Below, in pieces: positions 45,801-54,981 of a stretch of 64,000 nucleotides of DNA (positions are counted from its first letter, which is position 1; every line of letters starts with the position of its first letter). Below the pieces are notes generated by a model. It was not told where the DNA came from, made no database searches, and saw nothing but the letters and a program-made list of their open reading frames with translations. The stretch covers positions 1 to 64,000 of the forward strand of contig CAITIE010000106.1 in the NCBI GenBank assembly GCA_903892355.1. The letters are read 5' to 3'. The position numbers and the translations under genes were made by a program. The DNA comes from an uncultured Pirellula sp. GTDB lineage: Bacteria; Planctomycetota; Planctomycetia; Pirellulales; Pirellulaceae.

Positions 45801-46959
45801 TACGCAGCGTCTCAGTGAGATCCATGTCTCCGTTGAGGTATTTCTTATTGGCGGCTGCGAGCACCTCGCGAAGGTCTTTGAGAGGTCCTGCGGCTACCCC
45901 ATTGGGCGCATTGGCGAGCGGTCCAAATTCCGCCTCGAGTTCCTTGCGATTGGCCTCATACCCGCGAGAGGCTGCATAGGCGTTCAGGTACGAATCGATC
46001 TGAGTCCCTAGTTGCTTGATCGTTTGGTGGGACTCTTTGGCGTTCTCCAAATTGAGTGGCACCCGGATCTCCGAAATTCGTTGTCGCCATTCTTCAATAT
46101 CTGGTTTTGCAAGCGCGCCTGTCGCGTCAGGATGTTGTGCTCGAAACGCAATACTTTCTTCACCAACCTGGTCGAGTAACTCGGTCAAGTGGCTCAGTCC
46201 TTCTTTGGCGATTTGCAGATCCCGTTCTTTCTCCAACGCTTGAGTTCGAGCCGCTTCGGCTTCGGAAGTGATGATCCGATCTAATCGTTGATTGATGGTT
46301 CGAACGGTTTCTTTAACTGCATCCACCACGCGACCGCCTCCTCGCATCGCGCGAAAGGCGGGTTGGTCCAATTCACCGATCCATTTCGATCGCCCCAGTC
46401 CGCGGCGATCCTGGGCCTCCGAGCCAAAATAACTGAACTTGCGTTCTTTAAGAAACAACACGAACATCGCGCCGTCGGTTTCATGGGTTGCCGGATTTTC
46501 GAGCTTGCCAAAACCCGTACGATTGGTAAGTCCTTTGCCCAGCGCGAACTCCACTGCATCCATCCCAAAATAGGAACGTCCATCGGGAGCCACGTAGTAC
46601 TCACCGCTTGCTTCCTCCATCAAGACCACGGTCCAATGTGGTCCTTCTTTGCTCAGCCACTGCTGCAGTTCAGCGAGTCCCGCAGCAGGTACCCCGAGAT
46701 CACCTTTGACGTAAAGATGTTTGTCTTCGCTCCATTGATCGATCACATCGTTGACCGACTCAATGGATACATAGCCAGTTGTCCCCTTGTCTACAGTTAA
46801 CTTGTCTACAGTCGACTTGTCTCCCGTTAACTGTGCCGTTGCGATACTTGGAAACGCGATGGTATACCAACCAGCGAGAACCAGAAGGAACGATGCGATG
46901 AGATGAACCCGTGTCCTGAACCAACTCGGATGGTTTCGTAGCATCAAACTGTGAATCAT
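42826..46959 (-). CDS. Giant coiled-coil membrane protein with TPM-like N-terminus and Gly/Ser-rich end
   Basis: A protein of 1377 residues. After a signal sequence (LIASFLLVLAGWYTIAFPSI) comes a 180-residue domain (LAELQQWLSKEGPHWTVVLM, DGAMFVLFLKERKFSYFGSE, GGGRVVDAVKETVRTI) with the outline of a TPM domain. A membrane segment follows near residue 430 (VGTIASILAAIVAVILWLF), then about 850 residues of coiled coil, and a tail of GGGGFGGGGGSGGFGGG and SSGW type like that of YgcG/TPM proteins. TPM proteins are usually 250-600 residues. ATG 46959 overlaps the stop of the upstream B3/B4 gene as ATGA, which decides the start. TPM assignment is moderate; the role is unknown. Confidence 0.75.
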   Translation of the reverse strand: MIHSLMLRNHPSWFRTRVHLIASFLLVLAGWYTIAFPSIATAQLTGDKSTVDKLTVDKGTTGYVSIESVNDVIDQWSEDKHLYVKGDLGVPAAGLAELQQWLSKEGPHWTVVLMEEASGEYYVAPDGRSYFGMDAVEFALGKGLTNRTGFGKLENPATHETDGAMFVLFLKERKFSYFGSEAQDRRGLGRSKWIGELDQPAFRAMRGGGRVVDAVKETVRTINQRLDRIITSEAEAARTQALEKERDLQIAKEGLSHLTELLDQVGEESIAFRAQHPDATGALAKPDIEEWRQRISEIRVPLNLENAKESHQTIKQLGTQIDSYLNAYAASRGYEANRKELEAEFGPLANAPNGVAAGPLKDLREVLAAANKKYLNGDMDLTETLRTAETKIAEGNRRIDEENRRMEAANANAKLVRQVVGTIASILAAIVAVILWLFHRKRKPAMDRAIDNLKTREASVAKETDGLDQLFTQSADLLGSRDRIAQRGYTGRTRELGEGAINDIDDLFIMSKEIRRVLSEAKDLVNPNGVWDQIVNAFSSSRFEESVRQISGKPLKFSRATGIPRVAMDILKKRAQEANEPIPSEVPDEVILTFDEIYGAIQSRRERAGNALKLIEDSLTRVNDELNRCQVDLQGSLDQEKSIANASADGWFPVPSYFNVLIPSVQSDLADAESQSTLDAVSAMEGPIRHARRKLDEAKALGEWILDFRKNVLPDLKSMSEKLQSMGYPTAWLESDMRARSSAADRLFEQAITQSIAGGFADLKESMVALVGQTKQAVELAELLRDTTQPRVEHMPQEIQRARKELASQLKLNESQVLVEPAWNPDTAHALARKSLEAAITMLRQGKIDACRSAIQGCDSEMERANQWIEASKTSAKEFESSLAKERSRLQQIVQRSKQLALMVRNAERNYSSAALQLAYSVALIADANWVEPEVKPSVTNAESDGSVDMVTAPHQSLDLGGDHALQLLEHAQDYATECDRLQASAQSKFRQGMVLQAVGELQQAGELLTQMDRRLDRVDEHLQQLERQVVENQKSLVKCISDIQHLQDYRRDRMVTIPTIQQIDALGEQLQSVQSKYRNTTDGTNPFEFAQLLLFFQKRIAELEGMVVSDRHGYAEASRAVDGAVRQWNVAKQFVQQSRTDNIPDSPATTEGVRRVDSLERAVTAVQRGIEAEHGDWEEVGRRAAETQSDLSEISRQLSSELQQANAALSAFQAASESVYKAEHWTGPWGLRISDSPGVRQLEAARANLQRGQYAAVLELSNQALQASQLAIQKMEREVQNRRIEAQMRAERLERERRARRNDTIIIGTGPSIFGSGGSWGNSGGFGGGVFGGGGGFGGGGGSGGFGGGSSSGGGFSGGGSSSSGDDSSGFSRSGW
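46786..46830 (-). repeat. Three 15-bp repeats coding TVDKL units
   Basis: cttgtctacagttaa (46786-46800), cttgtctacagtcga (46801-46815) and cttgtctcccgttaa (46816-46830) are adjacent and in frame. They encode GDKSTVDKLTVDKG just after the signal peptide of the giant TPM-like protein. Confidence 0.88.
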
Positions 46960-47594
46960 TGGATTGCAAATCGCTCTATGCTTTGTTTCAACTCGGACGC
47001 CCAATCGTCCATCCATTCTTGGGGAATCCCTTCGTTCGGGCCATATAGAATACACACGATTTCGCTCACCGTCTCGGTAATCTTACCCGCCATCGAATCT
47101 TTCACCGGGCTCCCCAGCGGTTCCGCCGCATCGAGGCCACCACAAACGGTGATCAAACCATTCAGGTCGAGTTCTTGACCGCCCGAGTTGAATACGTATT
47201 TTTCCTCACGTCGTCCAACTCGGACCCGCAAGGCATCCGGGAAGCGGGATTTGTCGAGCATCGAAATGGGAAGACCGATCCGAACCGAAATGGCATTCAG
47301 ACAATCCACGGCTGGGTTGATCCGAGGGAAATTGCCGTCGTTCAGACACCTCAGCAGATATTCCTGTGCCGGTTTACTCCGCCCGGAGGGTTTGAAACCA
47401 CCGCGGCGCAACAAACCTCGAACGGCTTCGCGCCGCGATTCCCACTCAGGGGTGATCACTTCCGCTCGGGCCGCCGCCAGCTGGTCTTCGATCCAGGAAT
47501 CGAACTCGTGCGACGCGGTAAATCGATTCAGGCCCGCGACTTCACAGGTGCCTAAACACAAATAATCCAACGCGTTGATCACAGGCAGCGGCAT
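46956..47594 (-). CDS. B3/B4 tRNA-binding/editing-domain protein
   Basis: About 212 residues. The centre matches the B3/B4 domain of the phenylalanyl-tRNA synthetase beta subunit and its stand-alone relatives: LLRCLNDGNFPRINPAVDCL, NAISVRIGLPISMLDKSRF and VTITVCGG-like beta strands. KITETVSEIVCILYGP, near the end, is the usual terminal block. Stand-alone B3/B4 proteins are thought to clear mischarged aminoacyl-tRNA or free adducts. ATG 47594 has GGGGAG eight bases upstream, favouring it over upstream starts at 47609 and 47633. The stop overlaps the next start as ATGA. Why it is coupled to a membrane protein gene is unclear. Confidence 0.8.
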   Translation of the reverse strand: MPLPVINALDYLCLGTCEVAGLNRFTASHEFDSWIEDQLAAARAEVITPEWESRREAVRGLLRRGGFKPSGRSKPAQEYLLRCLNDGNFPRINPAVDCLNAISVRIGLPISMLDKSRFPDALRVRVGRREEKYVFNSGGQELDLNGLITVCGGLDAAEPLGSPVKDSMAGKITETVSEIVCILYGPNEGIPQEWMDDWASELKQSIERFAIQ

Positions 47595-47734
47595 ACGAAA
47601 ACTCCCCATCCTCTGAACAGAGCCCCAAGTCAAAGCTCCCCGAAAACAGCCACAAACAGTATTGCCAATTCGGGGCTGTTGGTAGCAATCCGAGAGTTAT
47701 GGGGGATAGGCTCGCCAAATGCAAGGCACAGCAT

Positions 47735-47748
47735 GGGGCAATTGCCCC
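47735..47748. other. Palindrome between two minus-strand genes
   Basis: ggggcaattgcccc is a perfect 14-base palindrome, flanked by gcat and tgca. It could be a weak hairpin or a protein-binding site. It has no T-run, so it is not a standard terminator. It lies between the end of the aldolase-like gene and the B3/B4 gene. Confidence 0.5.
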
Positions 47749-47819
47749 TGCACTTGAGCCGTGGACTGAATCGTATAACGATCTGCGGTAACAGAAATTG
47801 CTAGGTGTGGATCGCCGTT

Positions 47820-49115
47820 CTAAAGATCCATGCCGAAAGCATGCCGCAGTTCTCGAAGTTTCGAGTCGTCCATTGTTGTCAATTGACCAATACAGCGAGC
47901 GTTGATTATCGCTTCGGCAGTCGACTCGAGGACTTCCAACCGATCAAACGTGTCCAGGATGCTCATGCCCGCGACGACGACGCCATCGTTCTCGACAATA
48001 GCCGCGGGGGAGCGGAGGCTGACCCACTGGTCGATCGATTTCTCACCCACTCCGTATTGGACTCCAAAGGGTAGTGTTTGCACGTCACGGAGAAAAATGT
48101 AGCTCTCCGGAATCGTGCGTGCATCGAGCATGGTTGCCGTGATGCTGAACGCGGTTGCGTTCACTGGATGGGCAAAGACGATGGCTTGGACATCGGGATG
48201 TGTGCGATAAATGGCTTGATGTTGTCGTGTCGCACGGCTTGGGATTTTTCCCGGTTCATGTGTTTCACCATCGATCAGTACCAGATCTTCGACGCCGAGG
48301 AGTTCGCGATCTTTCTGCGATGGCGTGATGAGGAATGAGTCTCCGTGGATACGTGCAGAAAAACTTCCTTCGGTGCTGATCAACAGTCGTTGTCGGCAAC
48401 CTCGTTTCAGGAATAGGATTAGCTGCTGACGAAGTTCTTGCTCCTTGGCAGTGACATTGGGTGCTTCGGATGCATTCATGTGCAACGTGCGATCGCGAGC
48501 CATTTGCAATTGATCATCGGTCAGATATTGCACCTCACCCAGTCGAGATGCTTTGATCAATGTTTTGCTGGCGAATTCAAAGGCTTCAAAGCGCTGGAAC
48601 GCTTGGGCGAGGGAGCCTCCTCCGACGACCACTCCATGATTTTCGAGGATGACGCTGTCGCAACCTTTTCGGAACTCGGCAGCGATATTCTTACCCAAAA
48701 CATCGCTTCCCGGTAAAGCATACGGAGCGAATCCGACGTTCCCGCACATGAGTTCAGCTTGCGGAAACAATCGCGTGTTGGGTTTTTTGTGGCAGATGCT
48801 GAAGGCGACCAAGCCGACAGGGTGCGCATGGACGATGCCGAGGATATCCTTGCGGTGTTTGTAAATAGCTTGATGAAACGGGAACTCGGAGGAGGGTCGG
48901 TGTCGACCCTCGATCGTGCCATCGGCGTGTACGCAGACGATATCGTCTCGCGTGAGGTTTCCTTTATCGACTCTCGCAGGTGAGATCCAGATATCCCCCT
49001 TGGAATCCCGAATGGATAGGTTCCCTCCCGAGGTTGTGGTCATGCGGTAGCGGTAGATACGCTCCATGGTCTGCATGATCTCATCGCGTGGATGAATCAA
49101 CGACCTGTTTAGCAT
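47820..49115 (-). CDS. Tandem class II aldolase/adducin-domain protein
   Basis: About 431 residues containing two class II aldolase/adducin domains in a row. The first (about 10-200) keeps a full metal site: [20 protein letters not shown] and [14 protein letters not shown]. The second (about 225-425) has the same order of blocks, but [13 protein letters not shown] lacks one His of the HxHP pair and [11 protein letters not shown] has Asp in place of His. So the second half probably does not bind zinc and may be structural. Family members split or epimerise sugar phosphates (fuculose, ribulose). Which substrate is used is unknown. ATG 49115 is preferred over the start at 49181. Confidence 0.86.
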   Translation of the reverse strand: MLNRSLIHPRDEIMQTMERIYRYRMTTTSGGNLSIRDSKGDIWISPARVDKGNLTRDDIVCVHADGTIEGRHRPSSEFPFHQAIYKHRKDILGIVHAHPVGLVAFSICHKKPNTRLFPQAELMCGNVGFAPYALPGSDVLGKNIAAEFRKGCDSVILENHGVVVGGGSLAQAFQRFEAFEFASKTLIKASRLGEVQYLTDDQLQMARDRTLHMNASEAPNVTAKEQELRQQLILFLKRGCRQRLLISTEGSFSARIHGDSFLITPSQKDRELLGVEDLVLIDGETHEPGKIPSRATRQHQAIYRTHPDVQAIVFAHPVNATAFSITATMLDARTIPESYIFLRDVQTLPFGVQYGVGEKSIDQWVSLRSPAAIVENDGVVVAGMSILDTFDRLEVLESTAEAIINARCIGQLTTMDDSKLRELRHAFGMDL

Positions 49116-49232
49116 GCGATTCCTCTCACTTTGGTACTGACTGGCATCGAACTGGGCATCATCAACACGTTGTACTGTCACTGCGGATCCACCTATGCTG
49201 GGTGTATTTCCTGAACCCCGTTCCTTCGGAAG

Positions 49233-52200
49233 CTACGCGGCGCGTCGATTTTCGCGTCGAACGACTTCCCCTTGATCGTTCACTTCCTCAAATTTAACCG
49301 CAACCTGGCGCGACACACCGCTTTCCTGCATGGTGATTCCGTAAATCATGTTGGCGACGGTCATGGTTTTCTTACTGTGGGTGACAACGATAAATTTCGT
49401 GGTGTCGAGGAACTCGTTGAGAACCGTTACAAAACGTCCGATGTTGGCTTCGTCGAACGGAGCATCGACTTCGTCGAGGATACAGAAAGGGCTAGGCCGA
49501 TATTGGAAAAAGGCCATGATCAACGCAACTGCCGTGAGGGCCTTCTCGCCACCGCTGAGCAAGCTATTGCTGAAGGTAGTTTTTCCTGGTGGAGTGGCGA
49601 TGATTTCGATCCCGCTCTCAGGGTCGTCGGGATTTTCAAGAACAATGTCAGCCGATCCGCCACCGAACGATTTGCGGTAGAGCGTTTGAAAGTTGGTTCG
49701 GATCGTTTCGAGGGTGTTCAAGAATAGGTCTTGTGAATCCTCATCGATTTTTTGCATCGTCTTAATCAAGCTCGATTTGGCGTCGATCAAGTCTCGCTCA
49801 TGCCCGGCCAATTTGTCATACCGCGACTGGAGTTCATCCAATTCATCGAGAGCCTCCATGTTGACGCTACCTGCGGAAGCAATCTCCTGACGCAGTTGGA
49901 TGAGTTGGGCTTCGATGCTATTTCGATCCATCTCCTCGATGCGCAATACCACAACTGGCACATTCGCATCCTCAGAGGTTGGGTGATGAGGATCGACGCT
50001 GTCCAGGTCTCTGTCCGATGCTTGGACCGATTCGTCTCCATTGTCCCCATGATTGCCGTCATGCGATGCAATTTGTTCGGTGGTGGCCACTCTCAATGCA
50101 TCTTCGTGCTCCAAATCAACCTGGTATTCATCTCGGTACCTTTCGATAAGTTCGCTGCGTTCCCGTTCCAGTCGTTGATGTTCCTCGTCGTGAGCTGCGA
50201 GGCGATCGAGCAGCTTGTCGAGTTGGCGATGTATCTGCTCGCATTCCTTCCCTTTATCAGCCACCGAACGTTGCTGCAGTTCGATCGACTCTGCGATATC
50301 GGTACGTTCTTGTTGGATGGCCGCGAGCTTCAAATTGGTAGACGTGATCCGTTCTTGAAGCTCCGCAACGGCGGTTTCGGCCGAGCGAATCTTTTCCGCG
50401 AGTGTTGCCAAGAGCGCTTTGGCTTGCTCCACATGCGTGGTCCGTTCCGTCGCATCGTGAAGCAGTTGGTCCAAGGTAACACGCATGCCGTCGACACGTT
50501 GCTCAAGCCTGGCCAGGTCGACTCGCTGATTGGTGAGCTCATTCTGGCTCTCGCGGATTTCAGCATCCAATTGGCGAACATCGGACTCGAGGGTCAAGAT
50601 GGATTCGGCATGCTGTGCCTCGGAACTCTCGAGTTCGAGGATGCGTTTGCGGGCAGCTTCGAGAGATTGCTGGACAACGGCGAGGGTTGCTCGCTTCTCA
50701 TCCAGTCCCGATTGGATGGTCGACATTTCCTTTCGGTCGGCAACCATTCGATCTCTCATGGACTGAAGCCGTTGCTCGGCGGCAGCCAGCCGACGGCCAG
50801 CTTCGTAGACTTGCTTATCAGCGACTTGAACGGCATCCGCTGCTGATACCATTTCCTCTGCGATGGCAGATGCTTGCTGGCGCTCGACATCGAGTGTTTG
50901 CTGCAAATGTTCGATCTGTTCATTTGCGGCTTGCATTTCGCTGCGCCGCGAAACCAACCCCAGCCCCGTTTGCAACGATCCGATCGTGATGCTGCCATCG
51001 CTGTCTATTAATTGGCATTCTGCGGTGACGAATCGCAGGCCGGCTCCGCGAAAATGGCTCAAATCAAGAGCCGTGGAAAGTGTTTCAACAAACCATGTCG
51101 TCCCGAGCAATGCGCGGACAAGTGGTTCATGCTCAGAGTCGAATCGGACCAAACGGTCAGCTCGGCCGACAACACCTCGCAAACCGTCCAACTGGATTTT
51201 TTCACCCGTCCTGCGTGAGGGAAGGCGATCCAAACGGAGTAGCGTCACTCGCCCTTCAGCCTGCAATCGACCTTCGTTGATCCAGTCGACCAATTGCCCG
51301 TCCGAAAGGACGATCGCATCGGCATGAGTCCCTAGGGCAACGTCGACCAATGGGGCGAGGTGCAAATCCGTGGTGATCAAATCCGCGACGAGACCGCGGA
51401 TCGACTTGACACCCGAGGCCATGCTCGGATTGGATTCCGCGAGCGATTGCGCAGAGCGCATCAACTGCTGACCGCCGCGGCCTGCACTCGCGAACTGCTC
51501 CTCGAGTTGGGAGAGGACCAAAAGCCGCTCTCGCACTCCTTGGATCCTGGCTTGAATTTCGAGGAGTTTCTGTTGGATGCTTCGTTCCCGATCGGTGACC
51601 TCCGCGAGTTTTTCTTTCGCTTTTGTTTTGCTCGTCTCAGCCGCAGTCGCTTCCGTTTGCGATTGTTCGACCTCAGCAGCAGCGACGGAGATTTGAGCAT
51701 TGCGAACTGCGATATCCGCTTCGCGAGCACGGATATCTTGTTCGCCTTCGTGCAGCTCTTGAACGATTCGATCTTGTTGGGCTTCGTGGGACGCAGCGTC
51801 GTATCGCGTCTGCGACAAGGCATGGCGTACACCTGCTGCGAGGCCTTTTTGGAACTCGAGAGACTCTCGTAGGTCGATCAACGCCTTTTCTCGCTGTCGA
51901 AATTGAGATTCGAAGAGCAATATAGCGTCTTCGGTCTCTTGACGTTCGAGATCGAGCTGCTGTAGATCGGTTTGCCGCTGTTGGATCTCCTCCTCGCTCA
52001 TCGAAACACGTCGTTCGAGTGTTTCGATCCGATCGAGTAAGCCCTTCTGTTCCTCGGTCCACTCGGAATGCCGCTGGCGAGCTCCTGCCAGTTCGCTGGT
52101 CGCTTGGATGTGCTCGCTTTGCAGTTCTACGATCCGGTCTTGGATCGATTGCAACTGTTCCTTGGTTGCCGCGAGCTCTTCGGAAACCTTGCGATGTTCG

Positions 52201-53003
52201 CCTTCGCGGGTTTCGGATTGCAATTGCAGACCATCGCGTTGAGTCGCAGCTGCTGCGATTTGTTGCCCAATCCCTTCGATCCGCTTTTGGATGTCTCGAA
52301 CATCAAGCAGTCCGAGTTGGGTCCGTTTGACGATCAGTTGGCTACTGAGCTCACGATATCGTTGGGCTTTGGACGCTTGACTTTTCAAGGTCGACAGTCG
52401 CTTGCCCACTTCATCAACGATGTCTCGCAATCGGATCATATTCTGATCGACGCGTCCCAATCGCCGTTCCGCCTCGGCCTTCTTCGCCTTGAACCTCGAG
52501 ATTCCCGCTGCTTCTTCAAAGATCCCCCGTCGATCCTTGGCCGAAGACTGTAGCAGACGATCGACCTTGCCCTGCTCGATCAAGCTATATGCATCGACAC
52601 CGACTCCGGTCCCACGGAACAGTTCGCGGACATCCTTGAGTCGGCATGGGCGGCCATTGATCGCATACTCTCCTTCGCCGCTCCTGTAGACGCGGCGGCT
52701 GACCTGCACTTCGTCTTCATCGTAGGTGAGGATTCGGGTTCGATTGTCGAGGACCAAAATCACTTCAGCGCTGTTGGCAGGCTTGCGGCCACCTTCAGCG
52801 GACCCCTTGAAGATCACATCGGTCATTTCCGCCCCGCGGAGCGCCTTGGCACTTTGGGCACCGAGCACCCACTTGACCGCATCGACCACGTTTGATTTCC
52901 CGGATCCATTGGGGCCGACAACGACTGTGATGCCGTCAGGAAAGTCGAAACGAGTCCGATCCGCAAAGCTTTTGAAACCAACGAGCTCAAGCGCTTTCAG
53001 CAT
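49233..53003 (-). CDS. smc: Chromosome segregation protein SMC
   Basis: A 1256-residue structural-maintenance-of-chromosomes ATPase that compacts and segregates DNA with ScpA and ScpB (neither is in this window). The Walker A is GPNGSGKSN at residues 30-38. A long coiled coil leads to the hinge at about 520-660 (LVADLITTDLHLAPLVDVAL). After a second coil come the signature LLSGGEKALTAVALIMAFF and Walker B FCILDEVDAPFDEANI. An unusual acidic insertion (QIASHDGNHGDNGDESVQAS) lies near residue 985, in the second coil. ATG 53003 begins the family-standard MLKALELVGFKSFAD. Confidence 0.97.
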   Translation of the reverse strand: MLKALELVGFKSFADRTRFDFPDGITVVVGPNGSGKSNVVDAVKWVLGAQSAKALRGAEMTDVIFKGSAEGGRKPANSAEVILVLDNRTRILTYDEDEVQVSRRVYRSGEGEYAINGRPCRLKDVRELFRGTGVGVDAYSLIEQGKVDRLLQSSAKDRRGIFEEAAGISRFKAKKAEAERRLGRVDQNMIRLRDIVDEVGKRLSTLKSQASKAQRYRELSSQLIVKRTQLGLLDVRDIQKRIEGIGQQIAAAATQRDGLQLQSETREGEHRKVSEELAATKEQLQSIQDRIVELQSEHIQATSELAGARQRHSEWTEEQKGLLDRIETLERRVSMSEEEIQQRQTDLQQLDLERQETEDAILLFESQFRQREKALIDLRESLEFQKGLAAGVRHALSQTRYDAASHEAQQDRIVQELHEGEQDIRAREADIAVRNAQISVAAAEVEQSQTEATAAETSKTKAKEKLAEVTDRERSIQQKLLEIQARIQGVRERLLVLSQLEEQFASAGRGGQQLMRSAQSLAESNPSMASGVKSIRGLVADLITTDLHLAPLVDVALGTHADAIVLSDGQLVDWINEGRLQAEGRVTLLRLDRLPSRRTGEKIQLDGLRGVVGRADRLVRFDSEHEPLVRALLGTTWFVETLSTALDLSHFRGAGLRFVTAECQLIDSDGSITIGSLQTGLGLVSRRSEMQAANEQIEHLQQTLDVERQQASAIAEEMVSAADAVQVADKQVYEAGRRLAAAEQRLQSMRDRMVADRKEMSTIQSGLDEKRATLAVVQQSLEAARKRILELESSEAQHAESILTLESDVRQLDAEIRESQNELTNQRVDLARLEQRVDGMRVTLDQLLHDATERTTHVEQAKALLATLAEKIRSAETAVAELQERITSTNLKLAAIQQERTDIAESIELQQRSVADKGKECEQIHRQLDKLLDRLAAHDEEHQRLERERSELIERYRDEYQVDLEHEDALRVATTEQIASHDGNHGDNGDESVQASDRDLDSVDPHHPTSEDANVPVVVLRIEEMDRNSIEAQLIQLRQEIASAGSVNMEALDELDELQSRYDKLAGHERDLIDAKSSLIKTMQKIDEDSQDLFLNTLETIRTNFQTLYRKSFGGGSADIVLENPDDPESGIEIIATPPGKTTFSNSLLSGGEKALTAVALIMAFFQYRPSPFCILDEVDAPFDEANIGRFVTVLNEFLDTTKFIVVTHSKKTMTVANMIYGITMQESGVSRQVAVKFEEVNDQGEVVRRENRRAA

Positions 53004-53121
53004 GGCTGGTCCACGGGGTCCGATTCGAGTGAAGACGGGAAGGGAGGAAAAAGGGGGCGATCAAAAACCTGTGGCAGTGACGGCATCGTCGCCCTCGTGG
53101 TGACTCTCCGTCCAAAGTGTT

Positions 53122-54981
53122 TTATAAATCGCTTTCATCGTCAGCCGACGACTCGGATGACTCTGTGGCCTCGGATGTTTTCCTAGCCGATTTTTCGGAT
53201 TTCTTCGAAGTCCAAGATGAAAGGGAGAACCAACTCGCATCCGTTTCCTCTTCCGTTTCGGTTTCGTTTTTTAGTTGAAGAGAATCCAAAGAATCTGCAT
53301 CGATATCGGTTGCTCCATCGCGATCGTAGACTCGTCCTGCTCGTGGCCTAGGATTGATCGCCACAGGTACTGAAATTTGGTCGGTCGCATGCAACTGATC
53401 CAACATGTGCACGACGTCAGCGTACTTGCCCTCGATAGTCGGGATCCCCTTGAGGATCGATGCCAAATCGCTCGATACGACTGCTTGCAAGATCTCCCCA
53501 GTCTGCAGTCGTTTTGCCATTCGGACCATCCCATTGGACATCGGGATTAAACGCATGGATGGGGATGGGGCGAAATCTTTCTTCAGATGGATCACTGGGT
53601 TGCTTCCGAACAGCACAATCTCCTTGGTTTGCTCGAGAGAGACGGTTACCAATGGGATTTGGCTGGGAATATGAACGAACGAACAGACTTCTCCGACGTT
53701 GGCACCTGCGATCAACGGATCGCGTGGATCTCGTTGCCGCATCGCCCAAAGGGCCCCATACCTAACTTCCGGGACCGCCTCTTGCAGCAATTCTTCCAGT
53801 GCGACTCGGGCTTCCGGGCATTCGTTAACCGCTAAACCTATCAAGCAGACTGGCCGGAATGCGGGTTCAAATCGCACCATGTTTTGCAGTACAGGAACGC
53901 ACTCTGGGCTATCCATGTAGGCTAGGCTATACGCGGAGTGAAAGCGTACCTCGACATCGTTGTTCGACAGTCCTTCGATGAGGACTGCAGTAGCCTCTTT
54001 AGATCCGATGGCCTCCAATTCGCAAGCTGCCCGCCTCGCGTACTCACGCTGCTTAAGCAATCCTCGGCAACCCTCCAATCGTTCGGCGACTTGCTCATCA
54101 TTCTCATGGAACCCCATCGAGAGGATCGTCGACATGTAGTGCAACGGATCCAGTTTGTACTTGGGAAGTGGTTCGATCATTATCTCGCGATCGTTTTTGC
54201 CAGCCGCAACAACTTTCTGCTTGCCGGCATTTTGGTAGAAGAAGCGGCGGTTGATCGCTTTCTCCATCGCTCGAATCACGAACACATGCTGATACTCATT
54301 TGCCAGATAGATCGCCATCTTCGGCGTGTCGAGCAGTTTGGCGCCGCCAATGATCACGGCTCGCAGTGGATCGACCTCCGTGCTTCCCTCGATTACCGAA
54401 GGTGGGATGACGATCAAATCACCCGATGCGAGTGCCTTTTCGTTGGTTGAGCGATTTTTTCCTTCGATGTTTGAATATTCGCGAAGCGAGGCGGGCATCA
54501 ATACACCCTCCCGTAAATCCGTCGCATTGCATTCGTCGGAACACTCGATGAGAACGTCTAAACGATCTCCCTTCTGATCGCAAGGATTCGCGAATAACCG
54601 AACCTTTACCGTCGCAGTCGATGGGGAATCGAGAACTTCCTGAGGATTCAAGACGTCGTGTCGGCGCAATTCCTCCAGCATGAACTCCCGCTGATTGCTC
54701 GGGCGCACAATGCCTCCTGTACCGGGGAGATTGCTGATCAATCCCAAACTGTCGTAGCGGCGCGTGTGCAAACCCGATGCCCTCGCAACCTCGCCGATCA
54801 AGCGAGGGCGGTCGGGATCCCTCATCTTTTCCTTGATGAGCTCGATATCGATCTCATACTGCTCCTTGCGATTCCGCTGCATCCACGACTGGCAACCAAG
54901 ACTGGAAAGTACGAGGAGCGTCGCGACCAGGGAACAGGTGACACGGAGCCTACGGGAACGTGACTGAGCATTTGATTTCAT
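53122..54981 (-). CDS. FlgI-like lipoprotein with HEAT-like repeats
   Basis: A 619-residue protein. The N-terminus is a lipoprotein-like signal (LVATLLVLSSLGCQSW). Residues about 55-300 resemble the flagellar P-ring protein FlgI: SLGLISNLPGTGG (FlgI: GLVVGLNGTGD), VKVRLFANPCDQKGDRLDVL and DLREGVLMPASLREY. The next part has HEAT-like helical repeats (AVLIEGLSNNDVEVRFHSAY, ALEELLQEAVPEVRYGALWA). The C-terminus is acidic and Ser-rich. No other flagellar gene is nearby, so a flagellar role is unlikely here. It may be an envelope ring or scaffold protein. A similar planctomycete family is annotated as FlgI-like, from memory. Confidence 0.75.
   Translation of the reverse strand: MKSNAQSRSRRLRVTCSLVATLLVLSSLGCQSWMQRNRKEQYEIDIELIKEKMRDPDRPRLIGEVARASGLHTRRYDSLGLISNLPGTGGIVRPSNQREFMLEELRRHDVLNPQEVLDSPSTATVKVRLFANPCDQKGDRLDVLIECSDECNATDLREGVLMPASLREYSNIEGKNRSTNEKALASGDLIVIPPSVIEGSTEVDPLRAVIIGGAKLLDTPKMAIYLANEYQHVFVIRAMEKAINRRFFYQNAGKQKVVAAGKNDREIMIEPLPKYKLDPLHYMSTILSMGFHENDEQVAERLEGCRGLLKQREYARRAACELEAIGSKEATAVLIEGLSNNDVEVRFHSAYSLAYMDSPECVPVLQNMVRFEPAFRPVCLIGLAVNECPEARVALEELLQEAVPEVRYGALWAMRQRDPRDPLIAGANVGEVCSFVHIPSQIPLVTVSLEQTKEIVLFGSNPVIHLKKDFAPSPSMRLIPMSNGMVRMAKRLQTGEILQAVVSSDLASILKGIPTIEGKYADVVHMLDQLHATDQISVPVAINPRPRAGRVYDRDGATDIDADSLDSLQLKNETETEEETDASWFSLSSWTSKKSEKSARKTSEATESSESSADDESDL

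Noticed and set aside
47735-47748. Terminator hairpin
   Set aside because: A perfect palindrome but no T-run and no loop of usual size; kept only as a palindrome.
49752-50846. Long open frame on the plus strand (364 codons)
   Set aside because: It is antisense to the smc coiled coil. The product has no domain, and the frame is a by-product of the codon pattern of smc.
53122-54981. Flagellar operon
   Set aside because: Only one FlgI-like gene is present, and neighbouring genes are smc and rdgB.
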